A stretch of DNA of 8,496 bases from Bacteroidota bacterium. GTDB lineage: Bacteria > Bacteroidota > Bacteroidia > Bacteroidales > Prolixibacteraceae. Both the position numbers and the translations under genes were made by a program. Shown here one piece after another: positions 1 to 7,974 of the stretch; the first letter of the stretch is position 1; the number at the start of each line of letters is the position of its first letter. The stretch is taken from NCBI GenBank assembly GCA_030695265.1, contig JAUYTA010000808.1, positions 1 to 8,496 on the forward strand, written 5' to 3'. Below the pieces are notes generated by a model that searched no databases, had not been told where the DNA came from, and saw nothing but the letters and a program-made list of their open reading frames with translations.

Positions 1-3
1 CAG

Positions 4-756
4 ATGTATCATACCGTTATTATTGATGATGATCAATTGGCCCGGAGAGGTTTAAGAAGAATTTTAGAACAGAATTTTCCCGAAATTCAAATTCTGGGGG
101 AAGCAGGTTCTGTTGCTTCCGGGATAAAATTGATTAATGAAGTTGATCCGGATCTGGTTTTTTTAGATATTGAAATGCCCGATGGAACTGGATTCCGCCT
201 TTTGGAACAAATTTCTGAAGTAGATTTTAAAGTAGTATTTACTACATCATACAGTGATTATGCTATCACTGCCTTCAAGTATTCTGCCTTCGACTATATT
301 GTAAAGCCGGTTTTAATTGAAAATGTCAGATCAACAATCAATCGGATCAATGAAATTCCGGTGTTGCACGAAAAACAGCGTGTTGAAGTACTAAAAACGA
401 ACTTAAAACCGGGAAATGAAGACGATGCAACCATTGCCCTTCCCGAAATTAACGGATTCACAATTGTAAAGGTAAAAGATATTGTAAGATGCGAAGGGGA
501 ACGAAACTATTCTCGTATTTTCTTTGTTGATGGCAGATCGGTACTGATAAGCCGCACCTTGCTCGAATTCGATAATATGTTGATTTCTCACGGCTTTTTC
601 AGGATACACCGCTCGCATCTTATTAGCCTCCGGAATGTAAACCGTTACCTTAAAACCGATGGCGGCGTGGTTGAGATGATAGATAAAATACAATTGCCGG
701 TATCGCCCAAATTCAAGGAAGAACTTCTGAACAGACTATTGTACAACCGACTATAA
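4..756 (+). CDS. LytTR-family response regulator (REC + LytTR DNA-binding domain)
   Basis: A 250-residue two-domain response regulator of the LytR/AlgR type. It would be phosphorylated by a partner histidine kinase and bind promoter DNA through the C-terminal LytTR beta-fold. Residues 1-120 are the receiver: acidic pair D8/D9 after MYHTVII, phospho-acceptor D55 in FLDIEMPDG, switch threonines T80/T81 and the conserved lysine K101 in YIVKP. Residues from about 144 to 246 are LytTR, with the typical stretches CEGERNYSRI and FFRIHRSHLI. The length is normal for the family. The ATG at 4 is the natural start because the receiver begins at once, but only three bases precede it, so upstream context is unseen. 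In Bacteroidota such genes often follow a LytS/YehU-type kinase; that partner, if present, lies left of the window. Targets cannot be told from the sequence. Confidence 0.93.
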   Translation: MYHTVIIDDDQLARRGLRRILEQNFPEIQILGEAGSVASGIKLINEVDPDLVFLDIEMPDGTGFRLLEQISEVDFKVVFTTSYSDYAITAFKYSAFDYIVKPVLIENVRSTINRINEIPVLHEKQRVEVLKTNLKPGNEDDATIALPEINGFTIVKVKDIVRCEGERNYSRIFFVDGRSVLISRTLLEFDNMLISHGFFRIHRSHLISLRNVNRYLKTDGGVVEMIDKIQLPVSPKFKEELLNRLLYNRL

Positions 757-776
757 TTCACTGATTGACAATACTT

Positions 777-1760
777 ATGCAAACAATCAAAGAGTTAAAA
801 ATACTTATTTCGGAAGAAATAAACCGGGAAATAATTCGTTTAAACAAGACTGAACCCACAAATCTTTACGAACCAATTGGCTACACGCTTGCAATGGGCG
901 GAAAACGACTCCGTCCGGTAATGGTTCTTATGGCCTGCAACCTCTTCACCGATAAAATTGAAAAAGCCTTACCTGCCGCTCTTGCAATCGAAGTTTTTCA
1001 CAATTTCACCTTGCTGCACGACGACATCATGGATCAGGCCGATATGCGCCGAAACTCACTGGCTGTGCATAAAAAATACAACCCGAATATTGCCATTCTT
1101 TCGGGAGACGCGATGTCGATCATGGCATACAATTATTTACAAAAAAGCGAAACTGAAAACCTTGGCAAAATGATCCGCCTTTTTTCGGACACAGCGCTTG
1201 AAGTATGCGAAGGCCAGCAATACGACATGGATTTTGAAACCAGAATGAACGTTTCAATTCCTGAATATTTGAATATGATCCGCCTGAAAACGGCTGTATT
1301 ACTGGCATGTAGCCTGAAAATGGGCGCTTTGGCAGCAAACGCTCCGGAAAGAACCGCCGATTTGTTGTATGTTTTTGGACTTGATCTGGGCATTGCCTTC
1401 CAACTTCAGGACGATTTATTGGATGTTTTTGCCGATCAGGAAAAATTCGGGAAGAAAATAGGCGGCGATATCATATCGAACAAAAAGACCTTTCTCCTGT
1501 TAAAAGCACTGGAATTATCAGATGACCCAACAAAAAAGGAGCTTCTGGAATGGATTGAAAAATGCGAATTCGATCATCAGGAAAAAATAATGGCAGTAAA
1601 AAATATTTATACCAAGTTGAAAATAAAAGAGATCACCGAAAATAATATCGAAGATTTTTACCAGTCGGCACTGGATGTTCTGAATGAAATAGATGTAGCC
1701 AAAGAAACCAAAGCAGAAATGGTTGCACTTGCAAAAATGATCATGAGCAGGGATCATTAA
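777..1760 (+). CDS. Polyprenyl (isoprenyl) diphosphate synthase, short-chain type
   Basis: A 327-residue all-helical trans-prenyltransferase that condenses isopentenyl diphosphate with an allylic diphosphate in the cytosol. It shows GGKRLRP (41-47), the first aspartate-rich motif DDIMD (82-86, within LLHDDIMDQADMRR), the second motif DDLLD (212-216) and the GGD/K region after it (229-237). The residue five before the first motif is F77, and there is no two-residue insertion in the motif. Known chain-length rules for the family link this pattern to short products (C15-C20) rather than the long quinone side chain, so FPP or GGPP synthesis is inferred, not proven. I chose the ATG at 777. A TTG at 765 would add four residues (MTIL) but is less likely. 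The gene follows the LytTR gene by 20 bp and may be co-transcribed with it. The name ispA is avoided because the exact product is uncertain. Confidence 0.92.
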   Translation: MQTIKELKILISEEINREIIRLNKTEPTNLYEPIGYTLAMGGKRLRPVMVLMACNLFTDKIEKALPAALAIEVFHNFTLLHDDIMDQADMRRNSLAVHKKYNPNIAILSGDAMSIMAYNYLQKSETENLGKMIRLFSDTALEVCEGQQYDMDFETRMNVSIPEYLNMIRLKTAVLLACSLKMGALAANAPERTADLLYVFGLDLGIAFQLQDDLLDVFADQEKFGKKIGGDIISNKKTFLLLKALELSDDPTKKELLEWIEKCEFDHQEKIMAVKNIYTKLKIKEITENNIEDFYQSALDVLNEIDVAKETKAEMVALAKMIMSRDH

Positions 1761-1763
1761 TGA

Positions 1764-3359
<1,596 letters not shown>

Positions 3360-3388
3360 TAGTGACTGAACACTAATATTAAAAAAAC

Positions 3389-3631
3389 ATGAAGCTCGAA
3401 ATAATTACACCCGGAAAAAGCATTTATTCAGGCGAAGTAAAATCGGTTCAGGTTCCCGGAACAAAAGGGTCTTTTGCGATTCTAAATCACCATGCACCAA
3501 TTATTTCGACGCTCGAAAAGGGAAAGATAAAAGTGGTGGAAGAATCAGGCAAAATCCTTTTTTTTGAAATTGAAGGGGGAGTGATTGAAAACAAAGACAA
3601 CAAAATTATAGTACTTGCAGAGTCGGTATAG
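3389..3631 (+). CDS. atpC: ATP synthase F1 subunit epsilon, short form
   Basis: The epsilon subunit sits on the central stalk with gamma and joins F1 to the c-ring. At 80 residues it consists only of the N-terminal beta-sandwich, recognisable from MKLEIITPGKSIYSGEVKSV, VPGTKGSFAILNHHAPIIS and the closing GGVIENKDNKIIVLAE. The C-terminal two-helix domain of the roughly 135-residue E. coli protein is absent. That domain is known to inhibit ATP hydrolysis in other bacteria, so this form should lack that brake. Such short forms are usual in Bacteroidota, so I see no sign of truncation: the stop is followed by a terminator 30 bp on, not by a broken reading frame encoding helices. Its leader is the A-rich run just before the ATG. 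It is the second gene of the atpDC unit. Confidence 0.97.
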   Translation: MKLEIITPGKSIYSGEVKSVQVPGTKGSFAILNHHAPIISTLEKGKIKVVEESGKILFFEIEGGVIENKDNKIIVLAESV

Positions 3632-3660
3632 CCGGTTGATGCGATAATCTGTTTATATTT

Positions 3661-3699
3661 AAGCCCTGAAAATACAAGAGTTTCAGGGCTTTTTATTTT
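3661..3699 (+). terminator. Intrinsic terminator of the atpDC unit
   Basis: An 11-bp perfect stem (AAGCCCTGAAA at 3661-3671 with TTTCAGGGCTT at 3681-3691), a 9-nt loop and a T-tract running to 3699 with a single A at 3695. It lies 30 bp after the atpC stop. On the other strand the tract is poor, so it works on plus-strand transcription. Its T-tract contains the first two bases of the TTG start codon of the next gene. Confidence 0.9.
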
Positions 3700-4681
3700 G
3701 AAGACTAAATTTCTGATTATACGTTTCAGTTCCATTGGCGACATTGTTTTGACCTCGCCGGTTGCACGTTGCCTGAAAAATCAATTTCCGGAGGCTGAAA
3801 TACACTACCTTACCAAGAAACGCAACGCGGATCTCCTGCAAGCAAATCCATACATCGATAAAATTCAGTTTTTGGAAGATTCGCTTTCAAAAACAATTGG
3901 CGAACTGAAAACTGAAAACTACGATTACATCATTGATTTGCACAACAATTTGCGCAGTCTGCGGGTAAAACTCGGATTAAAAGTCAAATCATTCAGCTTT
4001 AACAAACTGAATATCCGCAAACTTTTACTTACCATGTTCAAGATCGACACCATGCCAAAATGCCACATTGTTGATCGAAACCTGGCAACACTAAAAACAT
4101 TCGGAGTATCAGATGACCGGAAAGGACTTGACCATTTTATTTCTATCGAAGATGAATTTTCAATCAACGAATTGCCTGAAAATTTCAGGAATGGCTATGT
4201 AGCAATAGTGCTGGCCGGAACTTATGCTACCAAACGAATGCCGGTAGAAAAATACCGGGCATTAATTTCGAATACAAAATTTTCGTTTGTATTACTGGGG
4301 GGGAAAAGTGAACGTCAGCTTGCTGATCAGGTTTTGGAATGGAATACCGGAAACGTGGTTAATTTTACCGGAAAATTACGAATCAATCAATCGGCGTCGC
4401 TGGTTAAAAATGCACGACTGGTAATCTCTAACGATACCGGATTAATGCACATTGCTGCTGCTTACCACAAAAAAATACTGTCGGTTTGGGGAAATACTGC
4501 CCCCGAATTGGGAATGTCGCCCTACATGCCGGGAGAAGGTTCTGAAATGCTCGAGGTGAAAGGGTTACCATGCCGCCCATGCTCTAAACTGGGCTACCAT
4601 AAATGCCCGAAAAAGCATTTTCGTTGCATGAACGATTTGCCGGAAGATCGAATTATCGAGTGGGTAAAACGGGAGTTTTGA
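3698..4681 (+). CDS. Glycosyltransferase family 9 protein (heptosyltransferase-like)
   Basis: A 327-residue GT-B fold glycosyltransferase related to WaaC/WaaF, which add heptose to the LPS inner core at the cytoplasmic face of the inner membrane. The acceptor domain begins with IIRFSSIGDIVLTSPVARC, where D15 matches the catalytic aspartate of the family. The nucleotide-sugar half has the hallmark SNDTGLMHIAAA (244-255) followed by SVWGNTAPE. Near the C-terminus is a cysteine-rich stretch with C292, C295, C303 and C310. The sugar donor is unknown; Bacteroidota GT9 proteins may use sugars other than heptose. The start is TTG at 3698. No ATG, GTG or other TTG lies in frame between the atpC stop and this codon, and the protein begins exactly where family members do. 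The start lies in the T-tract of the atpDC terminator, so expression may depend on read-through or on an internal promoter. It converges with the histidine kinase gene. Confidence 0.93.
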   Translation: MKTKFLIIRFSSIGDIVLTSPVARCLKNQFPEAEIHYLTKKRNADLLQANPYIDKIQFLEDSLSKTIGELKTENYDYIIDLHNNLRSLRVKLGLKVKSFSFNKLNIRKLLLTMFKIDTMPKCHIVDRNLATLKTFGVSDDRKGLDHFISIEDEFSINELPENFRNGYVAIVLAGTYATKRMPVEKYRALISNTKFSFVLLGGKSERQLADQVLEWNTGNVVNFTGKLRINQSASLVKNARLVISNDTGLMHIAAAYHKKILSVWGNTAPELGMSPYMPGEGSEMLEVKGLPCRPCSKLGYHKCPKKHFRCMNDLPEDRIIEWVKREF

Positions 4682-4688
4682 AACAGGA

Positions 4689-4758
4689 CTTCGACTTTCC
4701 TAAGTCGAAGAAAACTACCTCACTAAGTCTAATAATATCGGACTTAGGAAAGTCCGAT
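4689..4758. repeat. REPIN-like doublet of mutually inverted hairpins between convergent genes
   Basis: Hairpin 1 pairs CTTCGACTT (4689-4697) with AAGTCGAAG (4702-4710) around the loop TCCT. Hairpin 2 pairs ATCGGACTT (4737-4745) with AAGTCCGAT (4750-4758) around AGGA. Their cores, GACTTTCCTAAGTC (4693-4706) and GACTTAGGAAAGTC (4741-4754), are exact reverse complements. A further CTAAGTC lies at 4723-4729. The outer stem bases differ between the two hairpins but remain paired in each. Neither strand has a proper T-tract after a hairpin, so it is a weak terminator at best. It may serve as a bidirectional stop or 3'-end stabiliser for the two converging transcripts. Confidence 0.75.
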
Positions 4759-4789
4759 TACCCATGGAATTTCGATTGCGGCAACCTAC

Positions 4790-6142
4790 TCAGAACTCCA
4801 AACAAAATACAGTTTCCTTATTCGGAACCGAGCGCACCTGAAGGCTTCCGCCGTGAAGCCGCATAATTTGCCGCGAAAGGCTAAGCCCGATTCCGGAGCC
4901 GTTTTCGCGGGTCGTAAAAAAAGGCACAAAAATCTGTTCCAGTATTTCATCCGGAATTCCCGGACCATTGTCGATGACGCACAATTCCGGACGTTTGTTG
5001 TCGGAGTAACGCGCTGCCAGTTGTATGCGCGAATCTGGATTTTTTGCGATGGATTCCAGTGCATTTTTTAGTAAATTGAGCAACACCTGCGAGATTAGAT
5101 TTTCATCGGCCACCAATTCCATGTCGGGTGGATTTATCGAAACATTGAGTTTCACGGAATCACTGTTTTCGAGCGATAGATAAAGTACTTGCACGCGGCC
5201 CACAAGGTCTTCAACTTTAAACCGTTTCTTATCGGGTTTGGGCAAACGGGTCAGTTTACGGTACGATTCCACAAATAACATCAGCCCATTTCCTTGTTCG
5301 TTGATCACATTCAAACCACGTACGGTCATTGCAATTTTCTTTTCATCAATTTCCTCCGGAAGTGCCTGTCGGCCATCAATGGTGAAAAACTGGCGTAAAC
5401 TTTCGGCCAGTGATGTAATCGGTGCAATCGAATTCATGATTTCATGCATTAGTACCCGAATCAGTTTCATCCACGAATCCAGCTCTTTTTCGTCCAGTTC
5501 ATTTCTGATGTTCTGAATAGACAGCAGTATCAGTTCGTCATTTTTCGTTTTTATTGAGGTCGATTTAATTGATAAATCAATGATTCCGCGCTCAGTAGTC
5601 ATTGTCACCAGTTTCTGCTCAAAAGGCTTCATGTTTTGTACTACCTGAAACAGGTTCCGGTTGATGCGTTCCAGTTGGTTGATGTGAGTAAGTACCGAGA
5701 CTCCCAGCATTTTTTTTGATGCCGAATTGGCATGTAGAATAAACCCTTTTGAATCAAAGGTCATTATTCCGGTGGCAACATGTTCGAGCAAAGTCTGGAA
5801 ATACTGCTCGCGTTGCTGGTTTTCGATTTTCAGTTGCTGAATTTGTTCATTCACCTTTGTAAGGCCGAGGTAAAGTTCGCGGGTGGGCTTTCCGGTAATA
5901 TCGGTCGGAAACTTCAGAGTTGAATCGTTGTTGCGCACCGAATCGAGGAAATAACTCATTTTCCGGTTGGTGGTATTCAGGTAGTTGATCAGGTTTACCA
6001 CCACGAACGCTTCTGTCAGCAAAAAAAAGGCTGTGAGTGCGAACGATTTCTCTGAAGCAAACGACCAGCCTGCTGCCAGCGCCAGCGCGGTTAAGATCAA
6101 TACCCTGACCGTGATTTGGAAATAAAGGTTTCGACTTATCAT
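4790..6142 (-). CDS. Membrane sensor histidine kinase (NtrB-like, PAS + HisKA + HATPase)
   Basis: A 450-residue sensor kinase, partner of the sigma54 activator encoded just before it. Two hydrophobic segments (about 10-28 and 33-56) form a membrane hairpin with almost no external loop. After a linker with coiled-coil character (about 88-115) comes a PAS-like domain (about 115-215, EHVATGIMTFDSKGFILHANSA). Next is the phospho-acceptor H-box LMHEIMNSIAPITSL with H233, then the ATPase: N-box SQVLLNLLKNALESI (N360), G1 DNGPGIPDE (391-399), the F-box region PFFTTRENGSGIGLSLS, and GGSL near the end. All catalytic motifs are intact. The ATG at 6142 overlaps the TAA of the regulator gene (TAATG), which implies translational coupling. 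With no periplasmic sensor domain, the signal is likely felt in the membrane or cytoplasm; the ligand cannot be told. Confidence 0.95.
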   Translation of the reverse strand: MISRNLYFQITVRVLILTALALAAGWSFASEKSFALTAFFLLTEAFVVVNLINYLNTTNRKMSYFLDSVRNNDSTLKFPTDITGKPTRELYLGLTKVNEQIQQLKIENQQREQYFQTLLEHVATGIMTFDSKGFILHANSASKKMLGVSVLTHINQLERINRNLFQVVQNMKPFEQKLVTMTTERGIIDLSIKSTSIKTKNDELILLSIQNIRNELDEKELDSWMKLIRVLMHEIMNSIAPITSLAESLRQFFTIDGRQALPEEIDEKKIAMTVRGLNVINEQGNGLMLFVESYRKLTRLPKPDKKRFKVEDLVGRVQVLYLSLENSDSVKLNVSINPPDMELVADENLISQVLLNLLKNALESIAKNPDSRIQLAARYSDNKRPELCVIDNGPGIPDEILEQIFVPFFTTRENGSGIGLSLSRQIMRLHGGSLQVRSVPNKETVFCLEF

Positions 6143-7503
6143 TATCTGACGCGTTTCATTTTGTTGTAAAGTGTTTGCCTGGTAATGCCCAATTGTTCGG
6201 CCGCTGCACTAAAATTACCATTATTCTTTTCAATAGCCTGATTGATCATGCGTTTCTCCATTTCTTCGAGGGTGTTTTCTGTCGAATTGCCTGAAGCCGA
6301 TGAAATGGGGCGCATGAAAAAATCTTCTGGTTTCAATACATTGTTTTCACTTAGGATAACCGCTTTTTCAACCGTGTGCTGCAATTCGCGAATGTTACCC
6401 GGCCACGAATATTTGAGTAGTTTTTCCTGGGCTTGCTGGTTCATTTTCAGGTTCGGCTTGTTGTATTTCGACGCATATTTCTTCAGGAAAAAATCGGCCA
6501 GCACCAATACGTCGTTTCCGCGATCGCGGAGGGGTGGAACCTCAATCTGAATAGTGTTGATCCGGTACAGCAAATCCTCGCGGAACAAGCCTTCGCGAAC
6601 CATGTTTTCAAGGTTTTTGTTGGTAGCGCAAATTAGCCGGATATCGATTGAAACGGGTTGATTGGATCCGATGCGCGTAATCAAGCGGTTTTGTATGGCA
6701 GCCAGTAATTTAGCCTGAAGATGAAACGACAGATTTCCGATTTCGTCGAGGAAAAGACTGCCTTTGTCGGCCACTTCAAACTTCCCCGGACGGCTTTCGC
6801 GGGCATCGGTAAAAGCGCCTTTCACATGCCCGAAAAGTTCGCTTTCGAACAGGGTTTCGGTAATCGCACCCATGTCGACACTCACCAGAATTTCGTTCGC
6901 TCGGTTCGACAAGCGGTGAATTTCCTGCGCAATCAGTTCCTTTCCTGTGCCATTTTCGCCGGTAATCAGCACGTTGGCATCGGTTTTGGCCACTTTGCGC
7001 ACCAAATTCAGCACGTGCATCAGCTGTGACGATGAGCCAACAATGAATTTTTGTTCGCGGTTGATCTCTTGTTTCAGCACCTTTTCCTTTTCCTTCAACT
7101 GGCTGACCTCCTTTTTCGACAAGTTGAGTTGAAGCGCCGATTTCAGAGTGGCCAGCAATTTGGCATTGTCCCAGGGTTTCAGAACAAAGTCGGTAGCGCC
7201 GGTTTTCAGGGCTTTCACGGTCAATTCAACGTCGCCGAAGGCTGTAATCATCACCACCGAAATCTCCGGATTGGTTTCCCTGATTCGTCCCAGCCAATAA
7301 ATGCCTTCATTTCCGGTATTGATCCCGGCATTAAAATTCATGTCGAGAACAACCAGGTTATACTCTTTTTTTCGCAGCTCAGTGGGAATCTGGTTGGGAT
7401 CCGAAAGTGTGGTTACAGTTTGGAACTCGGGCGACAACAGGATTTCCAGCGCACTTAAAATGCTTTTGTTATCATCTACAATCAGTACGTTTCCTTTGGC
7501 CAT
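6142..7503 (-). CDS. Sigma54-dependent response regulator (NtrC/AtoC/ZraR type)
   Basis: A 453-residue enhancer-binding activator that remodels sigma54 RNA polymerase when phosphorylated. The receiver (1-125) has D10/D11, acceptor D54 in VVLDMNF, T87 and K109 (FVLKPW). A coiled linker (about 128-150) leads to the AAA+ domain (about 153-395) with Walker A GENGTGKE (182-189), the sigma54 loop GAFTDA (229-234, the usual motif being GAFTGA), Walker B SLFLDE (249-254), and SWPGNIREL (366-374). The C-terminal Fis-type helix-turn-helix is at about 429-452 (NFSAAAEQLGITRQTLYNKM). Start ATG at 7503 gives a receiver of normal length; the leader is A/T-rich. It is the first gene of a two-gene operon with the histidine kinase. 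It is divergent from the tolC-like gene, which carries a sigma54 promoter candidate, so that gene is its probable target. Confidence 0.96.
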   Translation of the reverse strand: MAKGNVLIVDDNKSILSALEILLSPEFQTVTTLSDPNQIPTELRKKEYNLVVLDMNFNAGINTGNEGIYWLGRIRETNPEISVVMITAFGDVELTVKALKTGATDFVLKPWDNAKLLATLKSALQLNLSKKEVSQLKEKEKVLKQEINREQKFIVGSSSQLMHVLNLVRKVAKTDANVLITGENGTGKELIAQEIHRLSNRANEILVSVDMGAITETLFESELFGHVKGAFTDARESRPGKFEVADKGSLFLDEIGNLSFHLQAKLLAAIQNRLITRIGSNQPVSIDIRLICATNKNLENMVREGLFREDLLYRINTIQIEVPPLRDRGNDVLVLADFFLKKYASKYNKPNLKMNQQAQEKLLKYSWPGNIRELQHTVEKAVILSENNVLKPEDFFMRPISSASGNSTENTLEEMEKRMINQAIEKNNGNFSAAAEQLGITRQTLYNKMKRVR

Positions 7504-7616
7504 TATTTTTTGATTTATACTTTTGGGTAATCCCTTTATTCATCATCTAAGAAATTTCGTCCGAAAGAAGTATTTGGCATTGAATAACATTTCAGTACGG
7601 ACGGTTTTTTGTCGCC

Positions 7617-7757
7617 TTTCTGTCCGTTGCCTAAAGGCAAACAGCCTGTCCCGATTTTTATCGGGAGCAAAGGATAGCACTAGAAATAAGCAGTTTGCTC
7701 GATCAAAACGATATCCTTTGCCGTCATCCGCCAGTTGGCGGATGTGACGGACAGGGA
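7617..7757. repeat. GC-rich nested palindrome block, able to fold as one multibranched structure
   Basis: Perfect inverted arms nest as follows. CTGTCCGT (7620-7627) pairs with ACGGACAG (7747-7754). GCAAAGGATA (7667-7676) pairs with TATCCTTTGC (7712-7721). Inside these lie three local hairpins: TTGCCTAAAGGCAA (7627-7640), TCCCGAT-TTTT-ATCGGGA (7649-7666) and CATCCGCC-AGTT-GGCGGATG (7725-7744). On plus-strand RNA the outer helix extends to 7617/7757 through two G-U pairs. Few bases between the helices stay unpaired. It may be a mobile REP/MITE-like repeat or a structured RNA; both remain open. Confidence 0.65.
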
Positions 7758-7777
7758 TGACCTCCAAGCCGCAGTGC

Positions 7778-7814
7778 CGTACCTGCCCGACAAGCTTTGG
7801 CAGGCGGGGGTACG
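7778..7814. repeat. Imperfect hairpin repeat (CGTACCTGCC arms)
   Basis: CGTACCTGCC (7778-7787) can pair with GGCA (7799-7802) and GGTACG (7809-7814), with a 6-nt bulge GGCGGG on the right arm and an 11-nt loop containing AAGCTT. GC-rich palindromes of this kind are commonly dispersed in Bacteroidota intergenic regions. An alternative pairing of CCGTAC (7777-7782) with GTACGG (7595-7600) would enclose the whole palindrome block. Confidence 0.6.
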
Positions 7815-7856
7815 AAACAATTCCGTTGACCAAAGTTACCAGACTTACCAAATAAA

Positions 7857-7893
7857 GACAATAGTCTGTCAAAATATTTTACACAATCTTGTC
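7857..7893 (+). promoter_or_regulatory. Possible activator (UAS) half-sites upstream of the sigma54 promoter
   Basis: GACA (7857-7860) and TGTC (7867-7870) form an inverted pair with a 6-bp gap, and another TGTCAA lies at 7890-7895, 23 bp after the TGTCAA at 7867. GACAA (7857-7861) and TTGTC (7889-7893) are also inverted to one another. Relative to the start predicted from the sigma54 promoter, they sit at about -128 to -92, where NtrC-type activators usually bind. The half-sites are short, so this is only a candidate. Confidence 0.3.
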
Positions 7894-7958
7894 AATTATT
7901 TTAACGGCTGAATGTGTTTGTAAAACTAAAGCTACTTAATATCAGATAGTTGTATTTC

Positions 7959-7974
7959 TGGCATTATTCTGGCA
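7959..7974 (+). promoter_or_regulatory. Sigma54 (-24/-12) promoter candidate for the tolC-like gene
   Basis: TGGCATTATTCTGGCA fits TGGCAC-N5-TTGCA at 9 of 11 fixed positions, with the invariant GG (7960-7961) and GC (7972-7973) exactly 10 bases apart. It predicts a transcript start near 7985 and a 16-nt leader before the ATG at 8001. The divergent gene encodes a sigma54 activator, which supports it. A second pairing, TGGCAC (7970-7975) with TTGCA (7983-7987), matches perfectly but its spacer is two bases too long. Confidence 0.6.

Noticed and set aside
765..776. TTG at 765 as start of the prenyl synthase
   Set aside because: An ATG four codons later gives a normal N-terminus (MQTIKEL); the extra residues MTIL add nothing conserved.
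4689..4758. The hairpin pair as classic intrinsic terminators for the GT9 and kinase genes
   Set aside because: Hairpin 1 is followed by AAAACTACC on the plus strand and hairpin 2 by ATATTATTAGAC on the minus strand, neither a proper T-tract. I kept it as a repeat with a possible 3'-end role.
7051..7458. A 135-codon open frame on the plus strand opposite the receiver region of the NtrC-type regulator
   Set aside because: It is antisense to a clearly conserved gene with all motifs intact; its protein has no recognisable features.
7543..7872. A 109-codon open frame on the minus strand across the divergent intergenic region
   Set aside because: It begins with TTG, resembles no family I know and reads straight through the palindromes, with a composition rich in R, L and F as expected from repeats. 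It more likely reflects chance openness of GC-rich repeats.
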